Virus record (IMG/VR): IMGVR_UViG_3300036870_000026
Location: 1-37,271 of that record
DNA from: a virus
Length of the DNA stretch: 37,271 nt
Strand: one strand, 5' to 3'
Position 1 is the first letter of the stretch; every line of letters begins with the position of its first letter. A program made the position numbers and the translations under genes. Of the stretch, positions 1-7,930 are shown one piece after another. The notes under the pieces are model-generated. The model was not told the DNA's origin. It saw only the letters and a list, made by a program, of their open reading frames with translations, and did no database searches.

Positions 1-177
1 CTTGTAGCTACGCTCGACGTTGGGGATGATGTTGCGCGTGACTAGCTGATAGTAGAGTTGCCGCAGCGTGAGCCGAAGACCCTGCGACTGGTAGTCTTCG
101 ATGATCGCGTTGCACGCCTCGATCAGCTTGAGCGACGCGCCGCGGAAGTTGACGTCCTTGAATGATTCGCGGGCCAT
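1..177 (-). CDS. N-terminal part of conserved phage protein with RQLYYQLV motif (cut by window edge)
   Basis: Fifty-nine codons are visible, from an ATG at 177 to the window edge with no stop. The start has a GAAAGGACAG ribosome site. The motif TLRQLYYQLVTRNIIPN, preceded by a helix (LIEACNAIIEDYQSQG), is typical of a family seen in many phage and plasmid genomes, in some members linked to a Toprim/topoisomerase VI A-like C-terminal region. That region is off the window, so function is not assigned. It is the most distal visible gene of the leftward arm and follows a strong hairpin after the DUF932 gene. Confidence 0.7.
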   Translation of the reverse strand, partial: MARESFKDVNFRGASLKLIEACNAIIEDYQSQGLRLTLRQLYYQLVTRNIIPNVERSYK

Positions 178-212
178 GGGGGCTGTCCTTTCGGATCTCC
201 GGTGGAAGGGGA

Positions 213-241
213 GGGGCGGGCCCGCTATTGGCGCCCGCCCC
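213..241 (-). terminator. Strong hairpin between DUF932 gene and next gene
   Basis: A perfect 9-bp dyad (GGGGCGGGC at 213-221, GCCCGCCCC at 233-241) with an 11-nt loop lies 12 bases beyond the DUF932 stop. No T-tract follows, so it may be a weak terminator or an mRNA-stabilising hairpin rather than a classic intrinsic terminator. Confidence 0.5.
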
Positions 242-252
242 GAGGAGCTTGC

Positions 253-1347
253 CTAGGCCGCGAGGTTGAGGAGGTCGCCGCCCGCCGTCTCGATCTCGAC
301 CCGCTCGTCCATGAAGGGCACGGAGCGAGCGAACGCGGTGACGCCCGTGGTGGCGTCCCACAGCGTCTCGATGGGGCGCCCCTCGTCGGCGAGGTGGGCG
401 GCCTGGATCGCGGCGACCTGGGACTTGGTGAACCGCTCGGCGAGGAGCTTGGTCACGGCGTCGGCGTCGCCGATCTTCTTCGCCTGCGCGGCCTCGATGG
501 CGGCGACGATGTTGGCGGTGGACGACTTCGCGTACATCTCGATCGCCGGGGCGACCTCCTCGATCCAGCGGCGGGGTGCCTGCGAGGTGTGGCGGATCTT
601 GAACTCCTTCACGTCTTCGGCGCCCCAGACGATCCGGTTGCAGCATGCGTAGTCGAAGAGGAAGCTCTTGACGCCGAAGGTCGTCTTGCCGACCTCGGAG
701 TTCCAGACGAAGAAGCCGCGGGCGAGCGAGCCCGACTTGCCGTCGCGCCGGTTGGGGATCTCGATCCGGCGATCCTCGTCGGCGAGGAAGACGAAGAGGT
801 CGCGGTCGCTGGCGTACAGGGTGGTGTTCGCCTTGGTGATCTCGACCCGCTTGCCGAACTCGCCGGGGACGCGGAAGTGGCCGGTGACGCCGTCGCCGAA
901 GCGGTCCACGAGGCCCTTGACGATGTCGCGGTTCCAGACGCGGCCGTAGGCGGGGCCGGTCATGGCGGCGAGGGTGGTCACGCCGTTCTTGCGGAGGAGC
1001 ACGCCGACATCCTCGACCTCGCGGGTGGCGAGCCCGTAGTTGAGGGCGTCGGCCGCGATGGGCGCGGGGAGGGTGCGGAGGTAGCCGGCCGGAGCGCCGG
1101 CCCGCTGCGCGACCTGGCCGAAGGCCCAATGCGTCGGGGTGACCGTGGCGCCGTCGGGGCCGAGGAAGGCGAGGCCGCCGTCGATGCCGGCGACTGGGGC
1201 CGCCTTGATCGCGCGGGTCGGGACGACGGTCGCGCGGCTGTTGGAGTACGCCTGATCGACGTGGGACTGGAGGTCGAGGAGCGAGATGAACCGCTCGTCG
1301 TTCGGCCGCGTCGCCCACTGCCTCGAAGCATCCATGAGATTCGCCAT
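253..1347 (-). CDS. DUF932 (phage/plasmid-like TIGR03299-type) protein
   Basis: The product has 364 residues. The ATG at 1347 is chosen because it has the ribosome site GGGAGAAAT; a longer frame starts upstream but lacks one. The sequence matches the DUF932 pattern: a central alpha/beta domain with FVWNSEVGKTTFGVKSFLFDY and NRIVWG, and a helical C-terminal half (KSSTANIVAAIEAAQAKKIGD). DUF932 proteins are common in phages and conjugative plasmids, and their biochemical role is not established. The gene has its own sigma70-like promoter (1403-1432) and is bracketed by hairpins, so it is probably a single-gene transcript, perhaps made early and abundantly. Confidence 0.8.
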   Translation of the reverse strand: MANLMDASRQWATRPNDERFISLLDLQSHVDQAYSNSRATVVPTRAIKAAPVAGIDGGLAFLGPDGATVTPTHWAFGQVAQRAGAPAGYLRTLPAPIAADALNYGLATREVEDVGVLLRKNGVTTLAAMTGPAYGRVWNRDIVKGLVDRFGDGVTGHFRVPGEFGKRVEITKANTTLYASDRDLFVFLADEDRRIEIPNRRDGKSGSLARGFFVWNSEVGKTTFGVKSFLFDYACCNRIVWGAEDVKEFKIRHTSQAPRRWIEEVAPAIEMYAKSSTANIVAAIEAAQAKKIGDADAVTKLLAERFTKSQVAAIQAAHLADEGRPIETLWDATTGVTAFARSVPFMDERVEIETAGGDLLNLAA

Positions 1348-1402
1348 GTGATTTCTCCCGTTTCGTTTCTGGCCGGGGACCCGTTCCCCGAGCACGAAAG
1401 CG

Positions 1403-1432
1403 AGCCTACTGCCAACCGGGCAGACCTGTCAA
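1403..1432 (-). promoter_or_regulatory. Promoter for DUF932 gene, with dyad over -35
   Basis: Reading leftward: TTGACA (1432-1427), 18-base spacer, TAGGCT (1408-1403), about 55 bases before the DUF932 start. The -35 lies inside a perfect 12-bp dyad, CCTGTTGACAGG, a possible operator. The same TTGnCn / TAGnnT arrangement occurs before three other transcription units in the window. Confidence 0.55.
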
Positions 1433-1441
1433 CAGGGCAGC

Positions 1442-1482
1442 GGCACGATTTCGAGACCCCCGCAGGATCCCGAAATCGTGCC
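1442..1482 (-). terminator. 12-bp dyad after the Rad50-like gene
   Basis: GGCACGATTTCG (1442-1453) pairs perfectly with CGAAATCGTGCC (1471-1482) around a 17-nt loop. It begins 11 bases past the stop at 1494. An alternative 5-bp hairpin (1478-1494) shares one arm, so the two are mutually exclusive. It probably ends the long leftward operon; an operator role for the adjacent promoter is also possible. Confidence 0.5.
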
Positions 1483-1493
1483 ACTTTTCGGCA

Positions 1494-3161
1494 CTAGGCC
1501 CACGGCGGATCAGCGGCGTTGCGCGGCGTCGAAGCCTTCGAGGCTTTCTCGGCTGCACGCCGCGCCTTCTCCTCTTCGGTCATCGGCGGGCGGCCACGAC
1601 CGCGCTTCGCAGCCGGCGGCGCGGGCGGCGCCGTAGCTACACCCGCCGTGACTGCCGGCAGCGCCGCCGACGCGGCCACCTCGCCGCCGCAGCGGATCAC
1701 GGTCCAGCCCGACGGCACGTCGGTCGGCATGACCGGCGAGGTGATGATGACCTGCGACGGGCACGAGTCGAAGGCGAGGAGCGTCTCGAAGAGCGTGCGC
1801 GGATCGAAGGCGCGCTCCTCGGGGACGATGATCGCGTGGGCGTCGGGCGGCGTCGTCGCAGCGGCGAGCGCCGCGGTCACGATCGCCCACTCGGCGCCGG
1901 AGAGCGCGGAGCGGAGCGCGCCGTCGCGGAGCCCGAAGCGGCAGACCTCGCGATCGCCGTCCATGAGGTCGAGGCCGAATTGCATCCCCGACGGCATGAA
2001 CCGCTGCACGCTCTCCTCGAAGGCAACGCGGGACTCGGAGACGAGCCCGCCCATGACGCGCTCGATGGCGTCGGCGAGTTCCTTCCACGCGGCGGCGTCT
2101 CGGTCGGCCGCGACCGCTTCCGCCTCGCGCTCCTGCGAAACGTCGGCGACGACGGCGCCGACCGCGGCCGTGACCGCCGCCGCGGTGGCCTGCGCCGCGC
2201 TCCGAGCGGCCCACGCGAGAGACCGCGCGTTGAGTGCCGTCTGGACCCGCGCTTGGGCTGCCACGCGATCGGCGGCCACCTTCCGGCCGGCGGCGATGAT
2301 GGTCTCGACCGCACGGAGCCGGGTCGGGAAGCGATCCACCGGCCCGTCGAGGCCGCAGCACGCGCACTTCGCGACGCGCGCCGCGATCGTGCCCTTCAAG
2401 ACGGAGACGATCCGCTCGCCCATCTCCGTCTCCGCGGCGTCGTGCCTCGGGAGCGCGTCGAGCGCCTGTTGCGCCGCGCTCACCTCGGCCTCCGTCCGCA
2501 CGGCCGCCGCGTTCAGGGCCGCGAGGTCGGGGACCGCGGCCGGCGGGGGCGCGTGGGTGATGGGGGTCGCGACCGGCTCCCGGAGCGCCTCGGCCTTGGC
2601 GACGGCGGCCCGCCCTTGCCGCTTCGCGGTGTCGAGGGCCACCGGCAACCCGGCCACGGTCCCGCTCGCGAGCGTCGTCACCCGGGCGTGGAGGGCCGGT
2701 GCGATCCGCTTGAGCACTGCATCCCACGTCACCTCCGCGGCGACGAGCCCGAGGAGCCACTTCCGCGCCGTCTCCGGGGACTTGGTGAGGTTCTCGCGGA
2801 CGTCGCGGAGGGGGAAGACGACCTCGGGGGCCGGGGCGGGGACGGCGGCGCGGGTGGCCTTGTGCCCCTTCTCCAGCGACCACGAGACCTGTCGCTCGAC
2901 GGCGTCGGGTAGCTGATCATCGCGCGTGTAAAACGCCCGCGCGAAGACGGACTCGGCGCCGGGCGGCATGAGCGTCGCGAGTTCCGCGTCGAGCGCGAGC
3001 GTCGTCCGTCCCGCGATGTCCGATGCGCGGCCGGTCGTGGCAAGCTCGATCGCGTTCACGATCGTGCTCTTGCCCGAGCGATTTGGACCCACAATGAGCG
3101 TCTTCGGCCCGAGGTCCACCTGGCATCCTGCCTTCACGTTCGATTCGACTCGCCTGATCAC
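1494..3161 (-). CDS. Rad50/SMC-like ATPase with short CxxC hook and AT-hook tail
   Basis: The product has 555 residues. The GTG at 3161 is chosen because it overlaps the stop of the HTH gene (GTGA) and has the ribosome site GAGGAGGAAGCC. Walker A is GPNRSGKST (residues 25-33). Long Ala-rich helical arms surround a central KCACCG motif that resembles a Rad50 zinc hook. An ABC signature-like LSGAEWAIVTAAL lies in the C-terminal half, followed by a degenerate Walker B (AIIVPEERAFD). The tail has GRGRPP, an AT-hook-type motif. The family uses ATP to hold DNA ends, usually with a Mre11/SbcD nuclease partner. No such partner is visible. It is the last gene of the operon. Confidence 0.75.
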   Translation of the reverse strand: MIRRVESNVKAGCQVDLGPKTLIVGPNRSGKSTIVNAIELATTGRASDIAGRTTLALDAELATLMPPGAESVFARAFYTRDDQLPDAVERQVSWSLEKGHKATRAAVPAPAPEVVFPLRDVRENLTKSPETARKWLLGLVAAEVTWDAVLKRIAPALHARVTTLASGTVAGLPVALDTAKRQGRAAVAKAEALREPVATPITHAPPPAAVPDLAALNAAAVRTEAEVSAAQQALDALPRHDAAETEMGERIVSVLKGTIAARVAKCACCGLDGPVDRFPTRLRAVETIIAAGRKVAADRVAAQARVQTALNARSLAWAARSAAQATAAAVTAAVGAVVADVSQEREAEAVAADRDAAAWKELADAIERVMGGLVSESRVAFEESVQRFMPSGMQFGLDLMDGDREVCRFGLRDGALRSALSGAEWAIVTAALAAATTPPDAHAIIVPEERAFDPRTLFETLLAFDSCPSQVIITSPVMPTDVPSGWTVIRCGGEVAASAALPAVTAGVATAPPAPPAAKRGRGRPPMTEEEKARRAAEKASKASTPRNAADPPWA

Positions 3162-3397
3162 GGCTTCCTCCTCGACTTCGTCATGGGCCTTCCCCCGACC
3201 TTCGCCACGAGCTTCCACAGCTTCGAGAGCCCCGCGTCATGCGGCGCGGCCCCCTTCGCCCAACGGTACACGGAACGGTAGGGCAGCTTCGCGCGGCGCG
3301 CGATCTCACGCACCTTCAACCCATTCGCCTTCAAGATGCCGAAGGCCGCCGCCGCCATCCGTCGCCGCACCTCGCGGGCCTTCATCGTCGCTTTCAT
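3158..3397 (-). CDS. Small HTH protein
   Basis: The product has 79 residues, from an ATG at 3397 with the ribosome site GGGAGG. The motif GLKVREIARRAKLPYRSVYRWAKG is a clear helix-turn-helix of the resolvase/Xre type (roughly residues 25-50), with strongly basic ends. It is a probable DNA-binding regulator or a small partner of the ATPase that follows. Both junctions are overlaps (ATGA upstream, GTGA downstream), so its translation is coupled to its neighbours. Confidence 0.65.
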   Translation of the reverse strand: MKATMKAREVRRRMAAAAFGILKANGLKVREIARRAKLPYRSVYRWAKGAAPHDAGLSKLWKLVAKVGGRPMTKSRRKP

Positions 3398-3810
3398 CGA
3401 ACCTCCCAGCCCTGTTGCCAGTCGCGTTCCGCGACACGGACGCATTCCGTGATCACCGAAAGCTCGCCGCTCTCCAAGAGAAGGAGCGCCGGCTTGCCAG
3501 TGTAGAGGAAGCCCTCCACGATCGCCGCGGTGGCCTTGCCCACCCGGGGTGACGGCACCACGATCGTGTGGTAGCGAGGCTCTCGGGTGAGGTAGTCGAT
3601 GCCCTGCGCGACGTCGCGTTGCCACGCCTCCCAGGAGCCGCAGCGGGCGAAGTGAGCCTCCCAATCGACGAGCCCGGAGGTGATGACCACCTTGCGGCCA
3701 TGCGCGACGGGGCGGAGCGCGGCCAGCGTTCGCTGGATCATTTCCTCGATGGCGTCGGGGCTCACGCCCTTAGCGTGCGCGAGGAAGGCGCGGAGATCAG
3801 GGAGTGCCAT
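3394..3810 (-). CDS. Hypothetical protein, possible Rossmann-like nucleotide-binding fold
   Basis: The product has 138 residues. The ATG at 3810 follows the polymerase stop by a few bases, and the gene ends in an ATGA overlap with the HTH gene. The sequence alternates helices and strands (GRKVVITSGLVDWEAHF, RYHTIVVPSPRVGKATAAIVEGFLYTGKPALLLL). The middle resembles proteins that detect a named object in a nucleotide- or sugar-binding fold, but no family can be named. Co-translation with the polymerase suggests a DNA metabolism role. Confidence 0.5.
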   Translation of the reverse strand: MALPDLRAFLAHAKGVSPDAIEEMIQRTLAALRPVAHGRKVVITSGLVDWEAHFARCGSWEAWQRDVAQGIDYLTREPRYHTIVVPSPRVGKATAAIVEGFLYTGKPALLLLESGELSVITECVRVAERDWQQGWEVR

Positions 3811-3812
3811 AT

Positions 3813-6800
3813 CTACACCTCGTTCCAGCGAAAACCGATCTTCGCCTCACCAACGAACTTGACCGGCAAGCCCCACGCGCGGCCGTCCATCGCCATCGCG
3901 AGTTCCATCATTCGAGCGACGTGGTTCGCGCGACACTTGCACTTCGGGGGGCAGTAGCCGAATTCGGCGTCCTTGCCGGTATACCGCGCGTGATCGACGG
4001 GAACCTCGACGACGAGCGAATCGTGCCCTTGCTGGACGAGTCGCGCGCCGTACTTCGGAAGCTCGCGCATGATGATCTCGGTTGCGAGGTGGACGAGCGC
4101 GGAGCCCCCGCTCTGCGCCTTCAAGTTCACTTCCGCGTTCGGATCCTCGCCGTCGAGGAAATCGCGGCGCATCCCGAAGATCGGCTCCGCGAGGAAGCCT
4201 TGACGACGGAACTCGGCTTGCTCCGTCTCCCACCACGTTGCGATCTCGGGGTTGCGGTTGAGCCACTTCGCGGAGAAGGCGACCACCTCACGAAGAGTAA
4301 GATCAGGATAGAGGATGCGGCGCTCGTGGATCGCGCTCGGGTGCTTCTCGCAACGCGCAACGTAGTTGTCGAGCGCAAGGCTGCACTGCCCGCAGACCCA
4401 ACCTTCCGACGAGGTGAGAACGCCGTGCTTCGTGTCGTCTTCCGCGAGGTAGAAAGACGCATAGGTGAACTCCTTCACGAAGCGGCGGAGCGCCTTCTTT
4501 TCGGCCTTGCCCGCCATTCGATAGATGTCACCGAAGAAGTCTTCGCAGAGTACGGCGTGCGGATCCTCGCCCGCGTTCAAGGCCGCGAGGTAGACCTCGG
4601 CCTTGGCGAGCGCGGCGACCATGCGGAGTTCGAGTTGCGCCTCGTCGCAGCCAACGAGCACGTAGCCCGCGGGCGCGGTCACCATGTCGCGGAGGTCGTC
4701 GGGGAAGTTCTGCGCGTTGACCCGCGAGGAAGAGAGCCGCCAGCCGACCGTGCCGTGGGCGCTGTAGTCAGGATGGATCCGGCCGTCGGGGAGCACGAGC
4801 CCGTGGGTGGACTCCAGCTTTTCGATCCGCTTCTTCCTCTCCTCGTCGCTCTCCTCCTCGTCGAAAGCGAGGTCGTCGTCGCTCATTCGCTCGCCGATCG
4901 GACGGAGCTTCAAGACGTAGGTGCCGCGCATCTTGGTGACCGCGCGGAAGCGGCGGACAGCCTTGATCACCGACTTCTTGTGCTCGTCGAGCCGGTAGGA
5001 CGGCCCGAGCATCGCGCGGAGCGTGTCGTCACCCGTGGACGGATCCCCGGCCTCGGTCGGCTTCCCGTGCGGCAGGAGCGCCCACTCGTCGAAGAGAAGG
5101 TCGCGGATCTGGGGCACCGAATTCGGGTTGAAGTGCGAGCGGGCGAGGAGTTCCTGTACCGTCTTCAAGTAGCGGCGCGCGTCCACGAGGAGCCGGCGAT
5201 CCCATTCCTTCCGGCGAGCCTGATCGACGTACATGCCATTTCGGTGAAGCTCGACGCAGAAGCCTTGCACGGTGGGCCAGAACTTCGCGGCGGCCTCCTG
5301 GCCGCGAGCGCGCACGGCGTCGGAGAGCGGCTTCAAGGTGAGTGCCGTGATCGCACAGTCGCGGGCGTTGTAAATCCGCATGTCGCCCTGAGTCTTGATC
5401 GCCTTCGCGTCAAACTCGTCTTTCCACGACGGCGCGTCGGTATGGATCGATCCGACGTACCCGAGCCGGTGAGGCAACTCGGGCTCGACCATCTTGTGCA
5501 GCCCGATTCCATCGACGCTCGGAGCGGGCGTCACGCCGAAGTGGTGCTCGATCACCATGCGATCGTAGTACCCGGAATTCCACCCCGCCTTCGTCCACCG
5601 CGAGTTCGTGAAGAAGTCTTGGATCACCTCGACGAGCGGGGGGCCGCCGCGGGTGTCGTAGGCATAGGCGTTGCTCCCCACGAGGAGGAAGGGGATGCCG
5701 ACCGCGCGCTTGCCGTCGAGCGTCGCGAGCCCAAGGTAGCGGAGCCGGTCGAAGAGCGGGTCGTAGTGATCCACGTCCGGGAAGCCGGGCAAGGTCTCGA
5801 CGTCGTAGATGACGACGCCGCCCGCAGTCTCCAGCCACGCGCGAAGTTGTGCGGCCGTCGGCTGGTAGAGGATCTCGGGATCCTGCCACGCGAGCCCGCT
5901 CGTGAACCACCGGAAGGCCCGCGAGAGGTCGGCGCGGAGAGCGCCTTGCCAACGCCGCGCGTGGAGCACGAAGGAAGGGTGGACGGTGGGTAGAACGTGG
6001 TAGCGCGCGAACGAGCCTTCGTTGCCGACGCCGCTAGGGACCGCGATCTCGCGGGGCCCGCCGCGGACGTCCATGACCGACGAGCGGTCGCCGAGGGCTT
6101 CGAGGGCCGTGCCCCCGAGTGTCACCACGTTCTTCGTGCCCGCGAGGCGGAGGTCGTCGAGGAGCCGTGGCCGGCAACAGTCGAGGGGGTGGAGAAGTGG
6201 GGCATCCCCGAGGGTCTGCCGACGCTTGTTCGCTTTGCGAAGATCAGCCGTCAAGCGAGCCATCTTGTAATCGGGGAGCGGGCAGGCGATCGCGTTCACG
6301 ATCGAGACCGCGTGCCGCCTGACGCCGACGGCGGCGAGGGCGCGAGTGAGTTCGATGCCCGAGGCGCCGCAATTGTGGACAACGAATCCATTCGCGATGA
6401 ACGTGCCAGCCGTCGTCGTGATGTCCACGACTTCCCGAGTTCCCGCAGGCTCGCGCGAAAGCACTCGGGCCGCCATCGGAAGCCGAAGCGACGGCGGATT
6501 TGAAGCGATTGCCATCGCGAAGTCGGTGATCAGCCGCTCCGAACGAACGACACCAAGAAAGTGCATCGACTCGATCAATCCACCCCGAATGTAGCACTTC
6601 GTATTCGTGGATCGCTTGTGGTAGGCGCGTTGATTCTGAGGCGCTCGAATATCGAAGCCGAGGGCGCGAACAGTAGCGATAGCACGATCCAGCGTGGGCC
6701 CAAGATTTTGAGCAAATCCTACGATCCCGCGTGCGTGTGCCCCCCCACCACGAGATCCCGCGACATGCCCCTCTCCGTCCAAGAATCCGGCGAGCCACCC

Positions 6801-7343
6801 GGCAAGGCGATCGTCGTTCATTCTCCACGGGGCCACGCCGATTCCCGCGATGTTAGAAGCGTGTGTCCCACGGCCAACCATCAATTCATCAATGCGACGC
6901 CATCGAGTAGTGCCGCAGGCAGTTCCACGTCCACGGCGACGAGTCAAAACGACATGATCTCCGGTTCCAATCAACTCACCGCCGTCAGTGACTACACGAT
7001 GCGTCGGCGCTGTTCGATGTGTTACGTTAACGACGGTTGCAGCCGTCCACTTCCGAGCCGCCATCTTACTAATTCCAGCGGCCGGTGATCCATTCTCGTC
7101 TACGGTTAGAATTCGATCGCCGACGCAAAGGTCTCCGAGCGAGCGCCAAGACAGATCGAGCATGAGCACGGGAGTCGCAGCGTCGAGGCAAAAGGGCTTG
7201 CCCTCGCGGACCTCGTTTTCGCCGGGGGCCTCACCGACGAGCACGGCGCGGGTGCCGGGCCGCAACTCAGGGGGCACGGGCGGCTGCCCGTTCAGCGCGC
7301 AGACGTCGCACCTAGCATTTTGCTTCCTTGGATCGTAAGTCAC
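3813..7343 (-). CDS. Uracil-DNA glycosylase (family 4-like)-family A DNA polymerase fusion, interrupted by an intein
   Basis: The precursor has 1176 residues, starting at a GTG that overlaps the HNH stop (GTGA). Residues 1-51 plus 325-480 form a UDG-like domain: CDVC near the start, VGEAPGENEVREGKPF, then CGASG, later Cys residues (ACPLPD, LDCCRP), and a VHPSFVL motif. A 3'-5' exonuclease domain follows, with DVE (514-516), WNSGYYD and YNARD. The polymerase part has motif A VGCDEAQLELR, motif B RRFVKEFTYASFY and motif C GHDSLVVEV. Motif C reads H-D-S where family A enzymes usually have H-D-E. Two Cys-rich stretches (WVCGQC...ARCEKH and CPPKCKC) look like small metal-binding insertions. Excision of the 273-residue intein would give about 903 residues. 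This is the likely replicative polymerase. Confidence 0.9.
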   Translation of the reverse strand: MTYDPRKQNARCDVCALNGQPPVPPELRPGTRAVLVGEAPGENEVREGKPFCLDAATPVLMLDLSWRSLGDLCVGDRILTVDENGSPAAGISKMAARKWTAATVVNVTHRTAPTHRVVTDGGELIGTGDHVVLTRRRGRGTACGTTRWRRIDELMVGRGTHASNIAGIGVAPWRMNDDRLAGWLAGFLDGEGHVAGSRGGGAHARGIVGFAQNLGPTLDRAIATVRALGFDIRAPQNQRAYHKRSTNTKCYIRGGLIESMHFLGVVRSERLITDFAMAIASNPPSLRLPMAARVLSREPAGTREVVDITTTAGTFIANGFVVHNCGASGIELTRALAAVGVRRHAVSIVNAIACPLPDYKMARLTADLRKANKRRQTLGDAPLLHPLDCCRPRLLDDLRLAGTKNVVTLGGTALEALGDRSSVMDVRGGPREIAVPSGVGNEGSFARYHVLPTVHPSFVLHARRWQGALRADLSRAFRWFTSGLAWQDPEILYQPTAAQLRAWLETAGGVVIYDVETLPGFPDVDHYDPLFDRLRYLGLATLDGKRAVGIPFLLVGSNAYAYDTRGGPPLVEVIQDFFTNSRWTKAGWNSGYYDRMVIEHHFGVTPAPSVDGIGLHKMVEPELPHRLGYVGSIHTDAPSWKDEFDAKAIKTQGDMRIYNARDCAITALTLKPLSDAVRARGQEAAAKFWPTVQGFCVELHRNGMYVDQARRKEWDRRLLVDARRYLKTVQELLARSHFNPNSVPQIRDLLFDEWALLPHGKPTEAGDPSTGDDTLRAMLGPSYRLDEHKKSVIKAVRRFRAVTKMRGTYVLKLRPIGERMSDDDLAFDEEESDEERKKRIEKLESTHGLVLPDGRIHPDYSAHGTVGWRLSSSRVNAQNFPDDLRDMVTAPAGYVLVGCDEAQLELRMVAALAKAEVYLAALNAGEDPHAVLCEDFFGDIYRMAGKAEKKALRRFVKEFTYASFYLAEDDTKHGVLTSSEGWVCGQCSLALDNYVARCEKHPSAIHERRILYPDLTLREVVAFSAKWLNRNPEIATWWETEQAEFRRQGFLAEPIFGMRRDFLDGEDPNAEVNLKAQSGGSALVHLATEIIMRELPKYGARLVQQGHDSLVVEVPVDHARYTGKDAEFGYCPPKCKCRANHVARMMELAMAMDGRAWGLPVKFVGEAKIGFRWNEV
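6372..7190 (-). mobile_element. LAGLIDADG intein in the UDG domain of the polymerase
   Basis: This covers residues 52-324 of the precursor. It begins with Cys in CLDAATPV (block A), has GTGDHVVLT (block B, TxxH), a homing endonuclease motif LAGWLAGFLDGEGHV (block C), and ends VVDITTTAGTF...GFVVHN (blocks F and G) with Cys as the first downstream extein residue. All residues needed for splicing are present (Cys1, TxxH, His-Asn, Cys+1). Removal restores the continuous UDG motif GKPF-CGASG. Only one clear LAGLIDADG motif is seen; a second could be degenerate. The region is visibly less GC-rich than its surroundings, as expected of a mobile insert. Confidence 0.92.
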
Positions 7344-7930
7344 GCGATCCTCCGCGCACGATCATAGGCGCGCTTATTCGATGCTGCCTTGCAAGCTCGG
7401 CACTCGCTTCGCAGTCCATCGATGTATTTCGATCCACGACCAAAAGCGCTCCGCGGCTTAACTTCACCGCACTTTACGCAAAGACGCATTCCAGTCGGTT
7501 CCACCGATGAAAGATCGAACTTGCGAACTGACAATCCGTGAGATCCCAGCCACACGGCAGACAAGATCAATTCGGGACGTGCGTGCAAAACGGCGTGGGC
7601 TCTAACCGATGTGCAAGCCACGAGATTTTCCGGCCGGTTGTCACGCTTCTTTTCATTAACGTGGTGTGTCTCCCATCCAGCAGGCATGGCACATCCAAGA
7701 GCAGATTCCACAACGCGGACGTGCTCCCTTCGTTCCCCTCCAGCATACTTAGTTTGATCTCCGCGGCTTCGCGTATCTGCCGCGAAGCATGCGGTTGAGC
7801 AAAAACGATCGTAGCCGAGGGCGATTCGATAGGGTCTCGCGTGAAATGGCGTGGCGCAACGCTCGCACGTTGCGTTCGGCGGTCCTTTCCGCCACGTCGA
7901 AGCCCTCTGATCTTGCGGCCGGTAGCTCAT
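7340..7930 (-). CDS. HNH homing endonuclease with zinc-finger-like termini
   Basis: The product has 196 residues. Its ATG overlaps the endonuclease VII stop (ATGA) and its stop overlaps the polymerase start (GTGA). An N-terminal CERCATPF...FCSTAC cluster resembles a treble-clef/zinc ribbon. The HNH core is ETHHVNEKKRDNRPENLVACT (about residues 85-106). A second CxxC pair (CVKCGEVKPRSAFG...CRACKAA) lies near the C-terminus. The layout matches phage group I intron-type or free-standing HNH endonucleases. It sits beside the intein-bearing polymerase gene, which may be its homing target. Base composition is lower in GC than flanking genes. Confidence 0.85.
   Translation of the reverse strand: MSYRPQDQRASTWRKGPPNATCERCATPFHARPYRIALGYDRFCSTACFAADTRSRGDQTKYAGGERREHVRVVESALGCAMPAGWETHHVNEKKRDNRPENLVACTSVRAHAVLHARPELILSAVWLGSHGLSVRKFDLSSVEPTGMRLCVKCGEVKPRSAFGRGSKYIDGLRSECRACKAASNKRAYDRARRIA

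Noticed and set aside
202-1497. Plus-strand open frame of 431 codons
   Set aside because: Antisense shadow of the DUF932 gene; low-complexity Gly/Asp/Val composition and no ribosome site.
3804-5993. Long plus-strand open frame of 729 codons
   Set aside because: Lies entirely antisense to the DNA polymerase, whose motifs are unmistakable. High GC content keeps the opposite frame open.
7340-7930. HNH gene as part of a group I intron
   Set aside because: No split coding sequence flanks it; both neighbours overlap it by 4 bases and are complete.
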